Assembly (NCBI GenBank): GCA_950295325.1 | Contig: OX485803.1 | Coordinates: 68,961,554 to 69,025,553, forward strand | Reading direction: 5' to 3' | DNA length: 64,000 nt | DNA from: Polytrichum commune | Taxonomy: Eukaryota; Streptophyta; Polytrichopsida; Polytrichales; Polytrichaceae | Shown here: positions 22,656 to 34,150 of the stretch, in pieces | Numbering within the stretch: the stretch's first letter is position 1 | How the letters are laid out: each line of letters starts with the position of its first letter | Position numbers and translations under genes: made by a program | The notes under the pieces: model-generated | Databases searched by the model: none | Seen by the model: only the letters and a program-made list of their open reading frames with translations | What the model was told of the DNA's origin: nothing

Positions 22656-22980
22656 AGAGCTTAGGTGAGGGTCGTGTCTCCTTTGCATCACGCATGTGGG
22701 AGCCAATGGCTTATATGAGATACACATCCACATTGAGGTGAATGTGGACCAAGCATTAGAGCTCATGCAAGGGTTGCATCCACGTACCACCGCACGTGCC
22801 GGAGCCGATGACTTGAGGAGATCCACTAGTGCTACGGGTTCTATTGATGGAGACACGTTTAAACATCCCAAGGGCTTTGTTTTCTCCGTGATCTCTCAAA
22901 CTAAGGTTGGACTCTGGCATTGATACCATAAACTGTGAAAATAAGGTGATTCGCATTGAAGATACGGTCTTCAAATCATG
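22656..22980 (-). mobile_element. Copia-like 5' region with primer-binding-like site
   Basis: On the minus strand CACAGTTTATGGTATCA occurs near 22918-22934. TGGTATCA is the core complementary to initiator methionine tRNA used by plant copia elements, and it follows a CA-ending stretch as an LTR would. Downstream is a short frame with LRDHGENKALGMFKR. An imperfect direct duplication starting AGCATTAGAGCT (near 22655 and 22751) also lies here. Reading it as the start of the same minus-strand element is inference. Confidence 0.4.
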
Positions 22981-23930
22981 AGATAATTTTCCAAGATAGA
23001 AGAAAAGGATTCATGAAGAATGCAAGTTGTTTCACATTTTTATTCCATGTAAGAAAAATCTACAATTTTTCAAAGTGGAAAGTTTGTCAAGCCCCCTACT
23101 CGTTCACTAGATTTTTCTTAAACCAAACACGGTAATGCTCATTTGCACACAGAACATCACCTAAACCGGTTAACTCATGAGTACATTAAATTGTGATTGA
23201 TGGTAGTCAAACATGATTAAATTTGGCTAAACTGATTGTACATGCATATCAAGTTGCCAACCTCGCAATTATCGGTCTCAGAATTGGCACTTCACTATTC
23301 TGACGAAAGTCTACTACACGGGTAGAGGGTAGTTCATGCTTTATGGTATTTCTACCTTAGCAAGATTTGGAAGTTATGTGCAAGCCTCAAGGTTGCAGCC
23401 TATGTTCAAGATCGAAGTCGTCAATGCCTTTCAAACGTGATGTGGCCCTTCAAAATATCCCTCTCTCAAAATAGCCCTTCAAAACGCAACCCCAAGTTGA
23501 AAATGAAGACATCACTTGAAATCCTCAATATAATATGCCCGCCACAGGGACCAAAGAACGTAGGGCATTGTCACTACAAGAAGTGGAGTACTGGAAACAT
23601 GTACCATATAATTCATGCACAAGTTCAATATGAGTTCTGCATTTCATTTCTATATTCTTGGATTGACGTCTCAGATTTGAACCAGCTCTTCAACTAAAGG
23701 GCTGAAATTTAAGAGCCCTTCAAAATGAAACTCATATGAGGGCTTCAATCTTGAACACTGGTTGCAGATGCCAGCAGCAGTTTTGGAGTGACATGCTTGG
23801 TGTTGCACCAACTTATCTCCAGCCATGTCCGGGCACCTTTATGGCAGTTCACTAATACGAATGTCCTATTAACCATAAGCTGAAGCTGACGTGGTAGCTG
23901 GGCACAAGCCTGTCCTATGCTACCCATGAG
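22981..23930. other. Noncoding; repeated CCCTTCAAAA words
   Basis: AGCCCTTCAAAA-type words occur near 23443, 23471 and 23712, and an inverted GAGGGCTTCAA near 23742. They may be subterminal motifs of a small transposon. No TIR or duplication was fixed and no gene is seen. Confidence 0.3.
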
Positions 23931-24515
23931 GCAGCACCCAAGCAGTGTGAATGCGTCACAAATTCCATAGGACGTTCCACTTCAAATTAAAGTGTGAACA
24001 CGACATTTTTATAACAGAAATGAATGTCAATCGACGTCTACATTTTCTTCTAAAATGTCACCTCAATGTCACATGCCTAGTCGTACATGTCACTTCAATT
24101 TCTAACGTGTCAATTGATGTGTGGACTTTTTCTTCACAGATCACACTACATGTCACATTCTAGATTGTGCATGTCAATTAACGTGCATTATGTTGTGTGC
24201 AAGTTTTTACATGTCAAATGTCGAAAAACTTGCAAAAACTTTGTCAATAAATACACACTGCACTCAAGGTGACTAGGGATTTGTTTCCCTGTAGGACTCT
24301 CACTCCTCGTGTAGCTAATGCGAATCCTTTGGTGTAGGAGCTCATGATCGCAAAACATCCCATTTTCTAGCGGTGCCAAATCTTGACCCTCGTTATTGTT
24401 GTAACAAAAGAGCAAAACCTGTAATTTTTATTTATTTATATGCCGTGTTGTTTTTCAACACTTTGTATTGGAATGCCCTTTGGTGCCTTCATTTCAAGTA
24501 TTGGTATCACAATAG
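23931..24515 (+). mobile_element. Possible LTR with TATA and primer-binding-like site
   Basis: The stretch has a TATA-like CAATAAATACACACTG near 24245, then transcript-like sequence, an A/T-rich TTTATTTATTTATATG block near 24430, and TTGGTATCAC at 24501-24510. The last contains TGGTATCA, the core of the methionine-tRNA primer site of plant LTR elements. Upstream are many ATGTCAC/CATGTCA words. The start of the LTR was not found and there is no second copy, so this is tentative. Confidence 0.3.
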
Positions 24516-24849
24516 AGTTATCCTTTAACTCAACCGGAGTTTTAGTAGGGAGTTGGTTGTTTCGCATGCATAACTTTCCATGTTCAGTAAGTTATGGGTG
24601 CATGTTTGGAGTCAATGTGGAGGTTTGAACGAAGAACCTTCCATATTAGTTCATTGGGTACCAAACTCATTTTGGCGTCTCTTGGCATGCCAAAATGAAT
24701 TTGGTACCCAATGAACTAATATGGAAGGTTCTTCGTTCAAACCTCCACATTGACTCCAAGCATGCACCCACAACTTACTGAACATGGAAAGTTATGCATG
24801 CGAAACAACCAACTCCCTACTAAAACTCCGGTTGAGTTAAAGGATAACT
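24516..24849. repeat. Near-perfect 161-bp foldback, 12-base loop
   Basis: The arms 24516-24676 and 24689-24849 are the same length and I count about three mismatches. The loop is GTCTCTTGGCAT. The outer ends are AGTTATCCTTTAAC-like and the centre TTTGGC/GCCAAA. Such high arm identity means the inversion is recent or kept alike by gene conversion. A transcript would form a long double strand of the type that plant Dicer enzymes process. No miRNA can be claimed. A Foldback-type transposon or a template-switch duplication beside the LTR-like sequence are the other options. Confidence 0.9.
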
Positions 24850-25419
24850 TGATTGTCGTCGCAAATTTGAGCTTTGTAGCAACTTCACATGACTTGTAGT
24901 TCGTGTGGCATGGCCTCACCTGAATACTAATTTTTGCACCCAGTACATTGTCTCCTTTATTTTGATTCATCATTTTTCATTGTCATGCCTCACTACAAGG
25001 AAGGAGGGTCACTTTGACATGTGGCTCATGACATAAAAAACTTTCATGTTGGAGTTTTGAGCCTCCACACCCCAGAATTCAAAAGCCTTCTTGGACTCAG
25101 TTTACAGACCTTGTCTTCATCCCCTGCTATGCTCGGTCCACTGATTTTTGCCAACCAATCCACCTTCGCCATCCAGTCAAGGGCTCTACATGCCCATGTA
25201 GGTTAAGTTTATTTCTATTAGAAAAAACTTGATGATTATTTATGATTATGGATCATGCAAGTGTGACCATAACATTATTCAGATCCATAACGATGTTATC
25301 TGGGACTGTCAATATTTTGCAGAATATTTCTCACATTCACTTTGAATGTGGATCTGAATGATGTTATGACTGACAACTGAATATGCAAATTGCAGCAATA
25401 TTATCTCAGAAGTTTGATT
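24850..25419. other. No recognisable feature
   Basis: A short 61-codon frame near 25.1 kb shows no domain. Inverted words GATCCATAACGATG/CATTCAGATCCACA-like near 25281 and 25352 are short. Confidence 0.45.
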
Positions 25420-25639
25420 CAATGAAAGGGGGAACCGACTGAAGGTTACAAATGAAGCGGTTGAGTTTGAGAAATAACCAGTTGAAGTTCAAGACTTCAG
25501 GACAATTACCGATCATTTTAGAGGAATCTATAGAATACACTTCAAGTTGATAAAGAAACCCCGAAAGATCACATGTAACCAGGTGGATTTGGAAACACTA
25601 GACTTTTCACCGAATGTGTCCAAATTTCTTCTTGGATTG
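25420..25639 (-). mobile_element. hAT-type MITE, family H1 copy
   Basis: It starts with CAATGAAAGGGGGAACCG and shares with the 29.5 kb copy the blocks GGTTGAGTTTGAGAAATAAC, GTTGAAGTTCAAGACTTCAG, ATCATTTTAGA, GAATCTATAGAATA and CCAAAT/CCCAAA near its end. The right end CTTGGATTG is eroded and no 8-bp duplication is visible, so the insertion is older than those at 5.35 and 29.5 kb. Confidence 0.7.
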
Positions 25640-26356
25640 TCAATTGGAATCAGTTCCCTTGCCTCAGACATCACTCTCACAAGAACACTAACAATATGGT
25701 GAACACCGTGGCTTGTTCCTTTGCACTAAGCTAGGAAGACTCATGATGAAGCACCATGTTCATTTATAATTGCTTGGGAAACTACCGTGTCTCATTAACG
25801 TGCTCGGTTCAGCCGTCAGTCTCTTATTAACCTCCCCTCTTCCTATGATTTGAATATAAGTGCTTGTGGAGTTAGGAGATCTTGATCTAAATTATCTTCA
25901 CTCTCAATTTAAGGCTCATTGAGTATAAGAAATAACTAAAACGGAGAGAGCTCTTGGAGGTGTATCAAATATCTATCCATATCTTATTAAGCTAAGTCAC
26001 ATTAATTAGTATCCTTAGTTTTTTATGACAAAAGAACTCTTTGAGGTATCAATTACGTTTTCTAAAGAAGGTCAAGCTCTTGGTTCACTTTATTACTTCC
26101 ATTATAATAGAGGCCTTTTAACGACAACTCATTCATATAGGTACTTGCATCAAGTCACAAAAGCAACACTTAACTTTATTATAAAAGTATGTTAGTTTGC
26201 GTAATACCAAATCACTTCCTTGATAAGTTATAGTAGTAGTGAGAATCCTATATTATTGTCTTAAATGGTAGAAGATGCAAGTTCTTGTGTCTTCTTCTTT
26301 TAGCTCAAGCGTTACCGCTTAGTATATGAGTATGATACTTGTATAAATATATGTGA

Positions 26357-26397
<41 letters not shown>

Positions 26398-27400
26398 GCT
26401 TATGACAAGTTTAACTACACCAACATAATAATTGATATAATACTCCACATGCTTGATCATACATCTCCACATGGACCTCATGTGTGACTCAAAAATGAAG
26501 CAAGACTTCCTTAGTCTCTTAAGTGATTGATTCTGCAAAACACTCCAACTTAGAGTAAGTAAATTTCCATAATAATTTTTTATTTTTTTTAATACTCCTT
26601 TTTGAGGAGTATCAACACAAAAGATAAGAAGAATAAACTTGATCACTTAACCTCTCAAGTTTCAATATGTGTTGAGGTTAACTCAATCATCATGTTTATT
26701 CAAAGTCATAATCATTCTTCAAAATCTCCAGCGTTTGTATCTTACCCTCACATTACTCTCCTAAGTGCTTGTTCAAAAGAGGCTACTCTCCTCTCAATTG
26801 ATACAAGTTCACTCAAGTATCACAATGTTCAACAACTCAAAAAGGATTTGAGAGGAAAAAAAGAGTTCATACTCTAGAATAGAAGAAATTATAAAATCTA
26901 TTCCAAAGGAGTGTCTCCAATAGGAGAGCTACAAGGTAAGCTCAAGTGTTGATTGACACTCAATCCTTAATTAACTTCGTTATTATGAAAATAAGTGTGT
27001 CTCCCAAAAAATATCCCTATATATAGTAGTTTCCCTTTAAATTAAAATATCCACTTTATGTAATATCCATCTCTCTTTGCCTAGATCAAAATCTATCTAT
27101 GATGCTAATAGATAATAACTTCACTTGAATGGTTATAACCGTTAAGCTTCTTGCATGTTTGTTTTCAACTGGTATTTAGGTAATTCTAGACTTTTGGAGA
27201 GTCCCCAACTTTAGAAGACCATCAGAATCCAAGTCAAAACATGTTGTGGTCTTCTAATGTTGTGGACTCTCCTAATTTTTGGTACTAGCACAACAAAATC
27301 CTCTTGCTAGACTATTTATGGATCATATTGTGAGTTATTAACAATTGTTGGTTGGAAGTGATCTACCATAACATTACTTAGTAGTACTAAGATAGAGGAT
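25640..27400. other. Noncoding, with a TA microsatellite
   Basis: A (TA)n run occupies about 26360-26395. Frames of 91-113 codons on the two strands near 26.3-26.9 kb overlap each other and the repeat and show no domain. Nothing else is recognised. Confidence 0.5.
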
Positions 27401-27691
27401 GTCAAAACCAACACCCCACCCAAACCCAACACCCATAAACGCTTCCCAATTGCCAATACTCTACTATCTTGAACCGTTCCATGTAGTGTAGGAGTGCCCA
27501 GGCCCACAAAGTGATGGTTTTAGGTGCCATTAGTGGCGTCATCTCAAATTGGCCTTCTCTACCTCCATATAAGGTGAGTAACATGCTCCACTATATTTCG
27601 GGTTGGTTTAAGGTGGGTTTTGGGTGGCTTGTCGGTGCCTATTCTAGCCATTCTATTCACAAAGCCAAGGACGAAGGCCCACAAAGCACAT

Positions 27692-27782
27692 GGGGGGTCG
27701 GTTATGGACACAAAGGGGGTCAGTTATAGGCATAAAGGGGGTCGGTTGGCGGGATGCAAGGGGGTCGGTACCTGGGATGCAA
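27692..27782 (+). repeat. Four tandem 22-23-bp units with G-runs
   Basis: Units of GGGGGTCGGTTATGGACA-type sequence repeat four times, each opening with 5-6 G. The surrounding 27.4-27.95 kb is GC-richer and noncoding, possibly part of an unidentified element. Confidence 0.75.
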
Positions 27783-27932
27783 GGTGACGGTTTTTGCAAC
27801 TGAACCGGGTGGGATCATGGAGGTGGCCATGTGACTTTGTACACCGTTACTAGTCGGGCTTTGATCTAGCTTGAGCTCAGTACCCAACGATGTTGTGTTG
27901 GTTCGAGGCAATCTTGTGTCGGTTATGGACAA

Positions 27933-28381
27933 TGAAGGTGGGGGCCCTCATCATATGCAAGGTCCTCATACACGGGACCTAAGGATTGGCTTAAGAAAAC
28001 TAGTGGTTTTGAATTTGAATACTCATCAAATATTCAATTGAGGCTAAAAATAAATTTCTTCTTCTTAATACCTATGTTTAGCCCAAAGGCTAATATGAAT
28101 ATATTCTTTTTATACCAAACACATAGCCATATGTATGTGCAATAGCTTAAAGTGTCGGTTTAAGCACCCTCTACCTAAGCTTGTTCCGTTTCCAAAATAT
28201 GGCTAAGCAAGATTGACTGTGGGCCGGAGGGAATAATCAGAGAGTAACCACCTACAAACCACCCAATATATCAATTCAAGCACAGTCCTAAACCTAGTTG
28301 GCAATGATCTAATAAGTAACCGGTAGCCTATCACTCCAAGCTTACTTTACTGCCAGCAAAAACTAGTTAGGGCTGGGAATA
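27933..28381. other. No recognisable feature
   Basis: AT-rich without frames or repeats. Confidence 0.5.
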
Positions 28382-28761
28382 GACTAGAGCATGTGTCCAG
28401 TCCTGGGCTAAATCACATCTGTGTTTGGATGGGCTCCGCCCCTCTCACGTCTCTTTCATTGGTCAGTCTTTTTATTTGCACCTGCATGGGAACTCTTCCT
28501 CGTTGGGAACCAATGTGATAATACCTTATCAAAATTACAAATATTCAAGTTGACATCACTTTCATTATTGTCAAGTTAATTAATGCAGTTAATCATATGC
28601 CCAAAGGAACTTAATGGCTTAAGTGACCAGATATTGTTACATTAGTTCCCAACGGGGAAGAGTTCCAACGCATGTGTGGGCAGGAAGACCAGGCAGTGAA
28701 GGAGGCGTGGGAGGCCCCACAAATGTGATTTAGCCCAGGGCATGTGTCCCTATGCTCTGAC
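28382..28761. mobile_element. Foldback MITE with TIRs of about 130-140 bp
   Basis: The left arm (to about 28522) and right arm (from about 28634) are inverted copies sharing CCTGGGCTAAATCACAT, CATGGGAACTCTTCC/GGAAGAGTTCCAACGCATG and GTTGGGAAC blocks. Arm identity is moderate, with small indels. The centre is AT-rich. The exact ends and duplication are unclear, so the superfamily is unassigned; long TIRs with a small centre suggest a Mutator-like or Foldback MITE. Confidence 0.75.
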
Positions 28762-28955
28762 ACAATTTGGAACCGGGCGGGTGACAATGTGGGGCCAGGG
28801 GGAAGAACACGACAACTAGTTGTGTAATAACTTGGCTTAGTGAAGTAATTTCAGCCTGGATTAGAGCACTTTAGGAATTATTCCAAGGTTGTTCTCGCGT
28901 AATCTTTGACTTATTACCGGGCCCACTAATTGAGGCTAGTGGCTGAATAATGTTA

Positions 28956-29370
28956 TAGTCCTACCTCTTGGATATGACACGTTTGGGAAGCAAGAAAACC
29001 GTTGTATTCTCAAGGTGCCACATATTCAATAATATGACAAATTGGACCTCTTTGTCATAATAACGAGATACTTCAGGAAAAAAGCATTAAATATTTTTCC
29101 ACATATATAAAATATAGTTTTTTCAAATAATAATAATGCACATTTCATATGTGAAAGTTACATAAATCTAAAATTAACTATGTACTTATGCTTGTGTGTG
29201 ACCCGCCATATATGCATTTACTACCTCTATAATATGACACTTTGAAAGTCCAAGAATTTCATATTAACAAATGTCACAATCATATTATAGAGGTAGATTT
29301 TAACTCGAATGTTTGGTTCACAAAATCTGTGTCATTATATCGAGGTTGTCGTATTAAAGAGGTAGGGCTG
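28956..29370. mobile_element. Pogo-type (Emigrant/Lemi-like) MITE, TA duplication
   Basis: The left end TAGTCCTACCTCTTGGATATGACA and the right end read inward, CAGCCCTACCTCTTTAATACG, match, and each is flanked by TA (28954-28955, 29371-29372). CAG...CCTCT with following ATA-rich sequence resembles the CAGTA.AACCTCTATAA ends of plant pogo-like MITEs. Inside, CTACCTCTATAATATGA at 29221 and its inverse end at 29296 form a second, smaller palindrome with the same terminal motif, so the element looks nested or compound. A CENP-B-like fragment lies at 6.9 kb. Confidence 0.7.
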
Positions 29371-29492
29371 TATGACATTTCTGCTCCACTTTATTGTAAT
29401 AAGTGCCCGTCATTCCTAATATGTATCCGTCCCTGTTTGAAGCTCAATTTAGAGAGGAATTGTCTCTCCATGCCTTGGTGATGAGCCATGTG

Positions 29493-29719
29493 CAATGGAC
29501 GGGGACAACCTACCGCTACTTACAGATGAACCAGTTGAGTCCGAGAAATAACCGGTTGAAGTTCAAGACTTCAGGAAAATTACTTATCATTTTAGAAGAA
29601 TCTATAGAATATACTTCAAATTAATAAAGAAAAACTGAAAGATCACAACATGATGCTAGTTGGACTTGGAAACATTAGGATTTTGGCCGATTATGCCCAA
29701 AAAATCTCCCCAGACACTG
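29493..29719 (-). mobile_element. hAT-type MITE, family H1, complete copy
   Basis: Ends are CAATGGACGGGGACAACC and, read inward from the right, CAGTGTCTGGGGAG. The 8-bp flanks are GCCATGTG (29485-29492) and GTCATGTG (29720-29727), seven of eight identical, which fits a slightly aged hAT target duplication. Interior blocks ACCGGTTGAAGTTCAAGACT and GAATCTATAGAATATACTTC match the other H1 copies. The right end is 43 bases from the next MITE. Confidence 0.8.
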
Positions 29720-29762
29720 GTCATGTGTGTGTTTGGGGTCTCTGACTGGATCTTTCTACCTA

Positions 29763-30330
29763 AGGTATGTGGGTCTTATTTCGTTCGTTTTTCATGTTCT
29801 CCAACCTCTATTGCTTAGATACTCACAACAAAATTTGTGCCTTGGCAAATGTATCATGAAGCATCAACAAAATTTGGATAAAAAATCAAGTCTCCCCTAA
29901 TTTTGTTATGATTATCAAAAATGCATGTATGTTGGTTTCTTAACCGAATACACAAGTCCCCACATTCATACCATTATGTAGCCGAGTTTGTACGTTGGGT
30001 GGGGCTGGAAATAATCCAAGTTCTATTCATAATTATATGTTGTTTATTCTCAAAACAGAACATTGCATCGATACATTCAGGCTGGATATACATAAGTGAA
30101 GCAACGAATTGATATTATTAGAATGAAATGATTGTTAGCATCTAAACGATGTTATGATTGTGCTCATTATTGAGTGTGGAGTATTAAGTATAATCTGAAG
30201 ACGTAGTCCAATCTTTTTAAATCAAGTGTTTGTATAGTGTTGGTTGTTTGAATCTAACACAAAATGTGTTAAGTAGTAGATGCCTTTCATCATTGGGTAT
30301 CCTTACATCACCCAAATTATCCACATATCC
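29763..30330 (-). mobile_element. Mariner-type MITE, family M1, third copy
   Basis: It opens with AGGTATGTGGGTCTTATTTC preceded by TA, the inverse of the right end of the 60 kb copy. The following GTTCGTTTTTCATGTTCTCC, TTGTGCC/TTGTGCG, ATGAAGCATCA and ATTGAGTGTGGA blocks align with that copy in reverse. The far end near ATCCACATATCC is eroded. It is longer than the other copies because of internal insertions. Confidence 0.6.
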
Positions 30331-30702
30331 ACATGGTTGAAAAGCAAATGAAGTTTCATCAACATTTGCCATCCCGTATGCTCTTTAGTCTTTGGCAATT
30401 GCTCCCCTCAATATAAAAGAGATGCTAGGTGTGTGCATGTCTTATAAAATCTGGTCACTTATCTTCTCTGGGTATTATTTAGATTTTCATTCACAAAGCT
30501 TAACTGATAGATTGAAAAAAGAAACATACTAAATTGTCATTTGATAAGCATGTTCGAAGAGTCCACTCTATGTGCTGCTCTTGTAACTAGAGTGCACATC
30601 TCATAGGCAATGTATCAAAAACAACATTCTTGTTTGATTTGGCATAGTTTTTCAAATTAATAACTAAAATCGTGTGACACCTAAGTAAGCACACATAATC
30701 TC
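30331..30702. other. No recognisable feature
   Basis: AT-rich spacer. Confidence 0.5.
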
Positions 30703-31066
30703 TCAAGTGGATTTTGAAACCTCCCTACCCTCCCTCGTACAAGACCTTTTTATTGATGTTGGATTTTGCATTGTGGCTAGAGGTCCCATGAGGATAGAAA
30801 CTCTAATCAAGAGTTTCTCACCAACATTCATTTTTGTTCGAAAGTGCTTGCAAACTAAGATATTCAGCTTGCTAATCCAACAACCATATAGGTATGTGGG
30901 AGTTGAAAGTGCCCACAATAGACACGCAAATTTGTTGTTGTGGATTCCATATGGACCATGGTTGTGGGATTTTAAAGTATTCAGGCTTTCCATGTGGGTT
31001 GAACCCGTGTTTTCTACAAGTGACCCACCGACAATTTGCAAAGCAACTATGAAGTCGATCAAGTAA
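30703..31066. other. Open on both strands for 119 codons; unidentified
   Basis: Both strands are open for 119 codons over almost the same bases. The minus frame starts MIDFIVALQIVGGSLVEN. The plus frame starts MDFETSLPSLVQDLFIDVGF. Neither shows a domain I know. The word TTTTCTACAAGTGA at 31013-31026 recurs at 35161-35174, and its inverse CACTTGTAGAAAAC looks like a CACTA-type terminus. I would treat it as transposon-derived until shown otherwise. Confidence 0.3.
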
Positions 31067-33500
31067 GTGGAAGAGCTAGAAGGACGAGAGGACGAGATGG
31101 CTAAGGTACTCTCATAGGTGGTGATTAGCTAGCCTGTGGAAGTTGAGTACGGTAGTTTTGGTGGCCTATTGGTACAAAGCCAAGCAACCAAAGCAAATTA
31201 TGACCAACTTATTGTATCGTAACACAAAGGATCATGGTGACATGTGTCCCATAATTTGATCTCGAGCCACCTACACCTAAAATTGGAATCTTATGAACCA
31301 ATCAAGGACACTCAACATGTCATGTTATCAAACATCAACCATTAATGTTCAAGCTTGTATCAATTTACATTGAAACCATGGGAACGATGATGTATGATCA
31401 ATAAGCTAAATTTTACGTGGCAGTAAATGACTATGTAAGGTGCCTTTCATTTCTGACTGGAATAGATATTTTTGAAAACTAATTGTGTTTTGACAACATG
31501 TTCCTAATTTCAAGAGACTTCAATGCATTTGAACATAACCTTTCAATTTCAGTTACTACAAGAAACTGCAAAATGAGTACCTAATCTAATGGTTTGTTAA
31601 TGTTTCACATGGAAGGGGGGGGGGGATTGAACTATAGAAAATTTTGGCACTTGATCATGATTTAATTCAAACATATAATTTCTTGGATTATTATAATACA
31701 AATCTAGAAGTCCCATATGATAATAAGATTAAAGGTAGAAACACTTCAAATCTAATGGTTATGAATTTTATCTTAAAGCTTTAAAATAACATGTGGATAC
31801 ATTTGCTAACAAGCAAAAGTTATTTAAAATAGTTTTGATACAAATTATAGACGATTTAATTAGAATTTTCTTCCAAATATGTTAATGAAGTCTGTGATAT
31901 TGATGAAGCTCCTCACTAATCATGAGTATGTGAACTATGTTATATTGAGTATCATCCTTGATTTGATAATATTACACTTCTTAACTGAAATGAATAACAT
32001 TAATGTTTTCTAACACTCTATTTAGAAACTATAACCAATATTGTATATTTCCTAGCTAGTGTAGTTAAAAACAACATTAGTTGAGCTAATAAATGCTCCC
32101 ATGACCTTTGGTTGGTTAACCCTAACTTCAGCTAGACGGGGCTAAGATTTAAGTATAGGTTATTTTTTATTAAATCATTATATTGTGTTGGTCAAAATCA
32201 AGTAATTTGATTGCTCAACCTTTACGGTTTTGTATAGCATTTGTGTTGATTTCAAATTCAGATGACTAGTTAGGCAATTGGAATTCAATTTAGTGTGACA
32301 CGCAAACAAACAGACACAATCGGCTATGACGAACTAGATCATACTTTGACAAAAACACCACATTAATCACAAATAAGCATGGGCCACATTGATGCACTTA
32401 ATGCAACTATGGGCTCCCATAGGGAGTAAACATTGTAGTTGGCTTGGTTCAAATTGCTTATTGTCGCTAAAGCTCGATATTGGAAAGTGTTTAACTTGAA
32501 CCTGATAATCTTCCTAACCTTATCCTACCAAACAAGGTAGGAAAACTAGTTTGGACTGAATTGACCAAAAGTTGGACTCATTTTAGTTAACCCTTTGCAA
32601 GATAAGGCATGCCAAATCAAGCCTTCCAACCCCACAAGGTTTTAATTCACCTCTTCATGACTCAAAAATCTATCTATCTCGAACACACTTGTAAAGGATA
32701 TTCAATGTTAGCCTTGCCTCATTTAATGAATATGCTTGCATGCATGCATGCATACATCATATCATTATCCAACTCTATGAGGACGTTCCATTCCAAATAT
32801 AAAAGCCGCAACCTATGTGAAGAAATCTAAGTGAAATGGGGGAGGTAAAGTAAGTTGAGGGCTTATTGGCAAGTCCAAGCATTGTGGCACATTGCCCTAT
32901 TGCCACCGGTTGGCAACTAGCTTCCCTTCAACAACCATGTTTCATGCCAAAAATTCCCTATAGCAAGATTTGTGGCCAGTGAGCCGTGTTGCTCGTGGAT
33001 AGGGAGGTACCTAGCCAAAGTGGGTAGGTCACTACAAGTTTTGGGTGGGTCGCTATGAACTTCAACATGTCACAAGCGGCAAAAGCCTTGCTTAGGTTGC
33101 GGCTCTAATTTATGGCTGATTTTGTGGCCAATGCTGCTCAAATTCAAGCTTCAACAAACATGCTTCATCCCATTTTGGGGGGTTTTGTTTTAATTGTCAT
33201 AATTTGTGTACTCTTGATTGTGGATTGCATGATTGCGCATACTTCAACGTTGCATGTAATTCTCCAATTGCTCCAAGGTGTGCATCAATTGTAGTGTGTT
33301 GGGTTTCATTCCATGATATTTTCTCTGCTCATCGCGTTGTTGTTCCTAGATTCGATTTGTTGTGTGCAACATGGTTTATGATCATGGCTTCATGACATTA
33401 AGTAGCAATGCTAGCGAGTACCCTTTGAGTATCCATAATATTATCTCAACAAAAAGGCAAAAGCTTGACAAAGCAAGGGTGAATGAACCAAAGTTTGGGA
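31067..33500. other. Noncoding; an 11-G run and GCAT repeats
   Basis: G-run at 31615-31625 and a (GCAT)n run near 32741-32754. Frames of 60-73 codons at 32.6 and 33.1-33.4 kb have no domain. Confidence 0.5.
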
Positions 33501-33509
33501 AGTTTTTGA

Positions 33510-34150
33510 AGCCTTAGTGGCTAATTGCCGGTAGTTGCTACGAAGGGTCGGATTTTTTCCAATTTACGTCGGCAAGAGCCAGTCTTTTGTAAAATCAATC
33601 GGCCAATTGCCTGTATTTTCATATTTTCATTGGCCAATATCCGATTAAATGGAATTCATATCGACACTAATTGTTTAAATAATGTATGAAAAGTTATTAG
33701 AAATCATTTCTTAGTACAAAATCTTGAATAAGTGAAAAGAAAGGCATGTTCAAAACTTTAAATTTGAAGAGTTAATATCCTTGGCATGAATTGAACCTAG
33801 CAATGCCTTCACCGCTTGAAGGCCAAGGGTCCCCCAATTCTTCATAGAAGCAATTGGATTTGGTCATGGAAAGGTTGCATAATTCAAAAAGTTTAAGGTT
33901 TAGGGTACTTCCTCAAGTGCATCATCAGATGCCCCAGACAAATAGCGCTCTGGATGCTTCCGGCTGAAATCCAGTAACTCACAAGAATCGGCTACATTTC
34001 CGGGACATTTTCTGGTCCATCGGCTAATTGCCGGAGGATTGAAATTACAGTCGGATTGCCATCCGATGGTTGGAAATTTGGACCGGCCATGAGGGGAAAT
34101 CCATCGGCTAATAATGAACTAGCCGTCGGTTTTCCCCGAACATAGGAATA
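33510..34150. repeat. Cluster of CGGCTAATTGCCGG-type motifs
   Basis: Words such as GGCTAATTGCCGG (33520 and 34022), CGGCCAATTGCC, TTGGCCAATATCCGA, CGGATTGCCATCCGATGG and ATCGGCTAATAATG occur at both sides of a plainer centre (33.67-33.93 kb). They are palindromic or inverted to each other. This layout resembles the subterminal repeats of CACTA-type transposons, but no CACTA ends with a 3-bp duplication could be paired. Confidence 0.5.

Noticed and set aside
23572-23590. CACTA transposon end at CACTACAAGAAG
   Set aside because: No matching inverted end or 3-bp duplication was found nearby. Similar words at 24991, 31555, 33031 and 53080 are also unpaired.
24516-24849. Two homologous coding genes, since both arms give the same peptide
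   Set aside because: The peptides match only because the arms are inverted copies. No stop-free frame beyond the arms.
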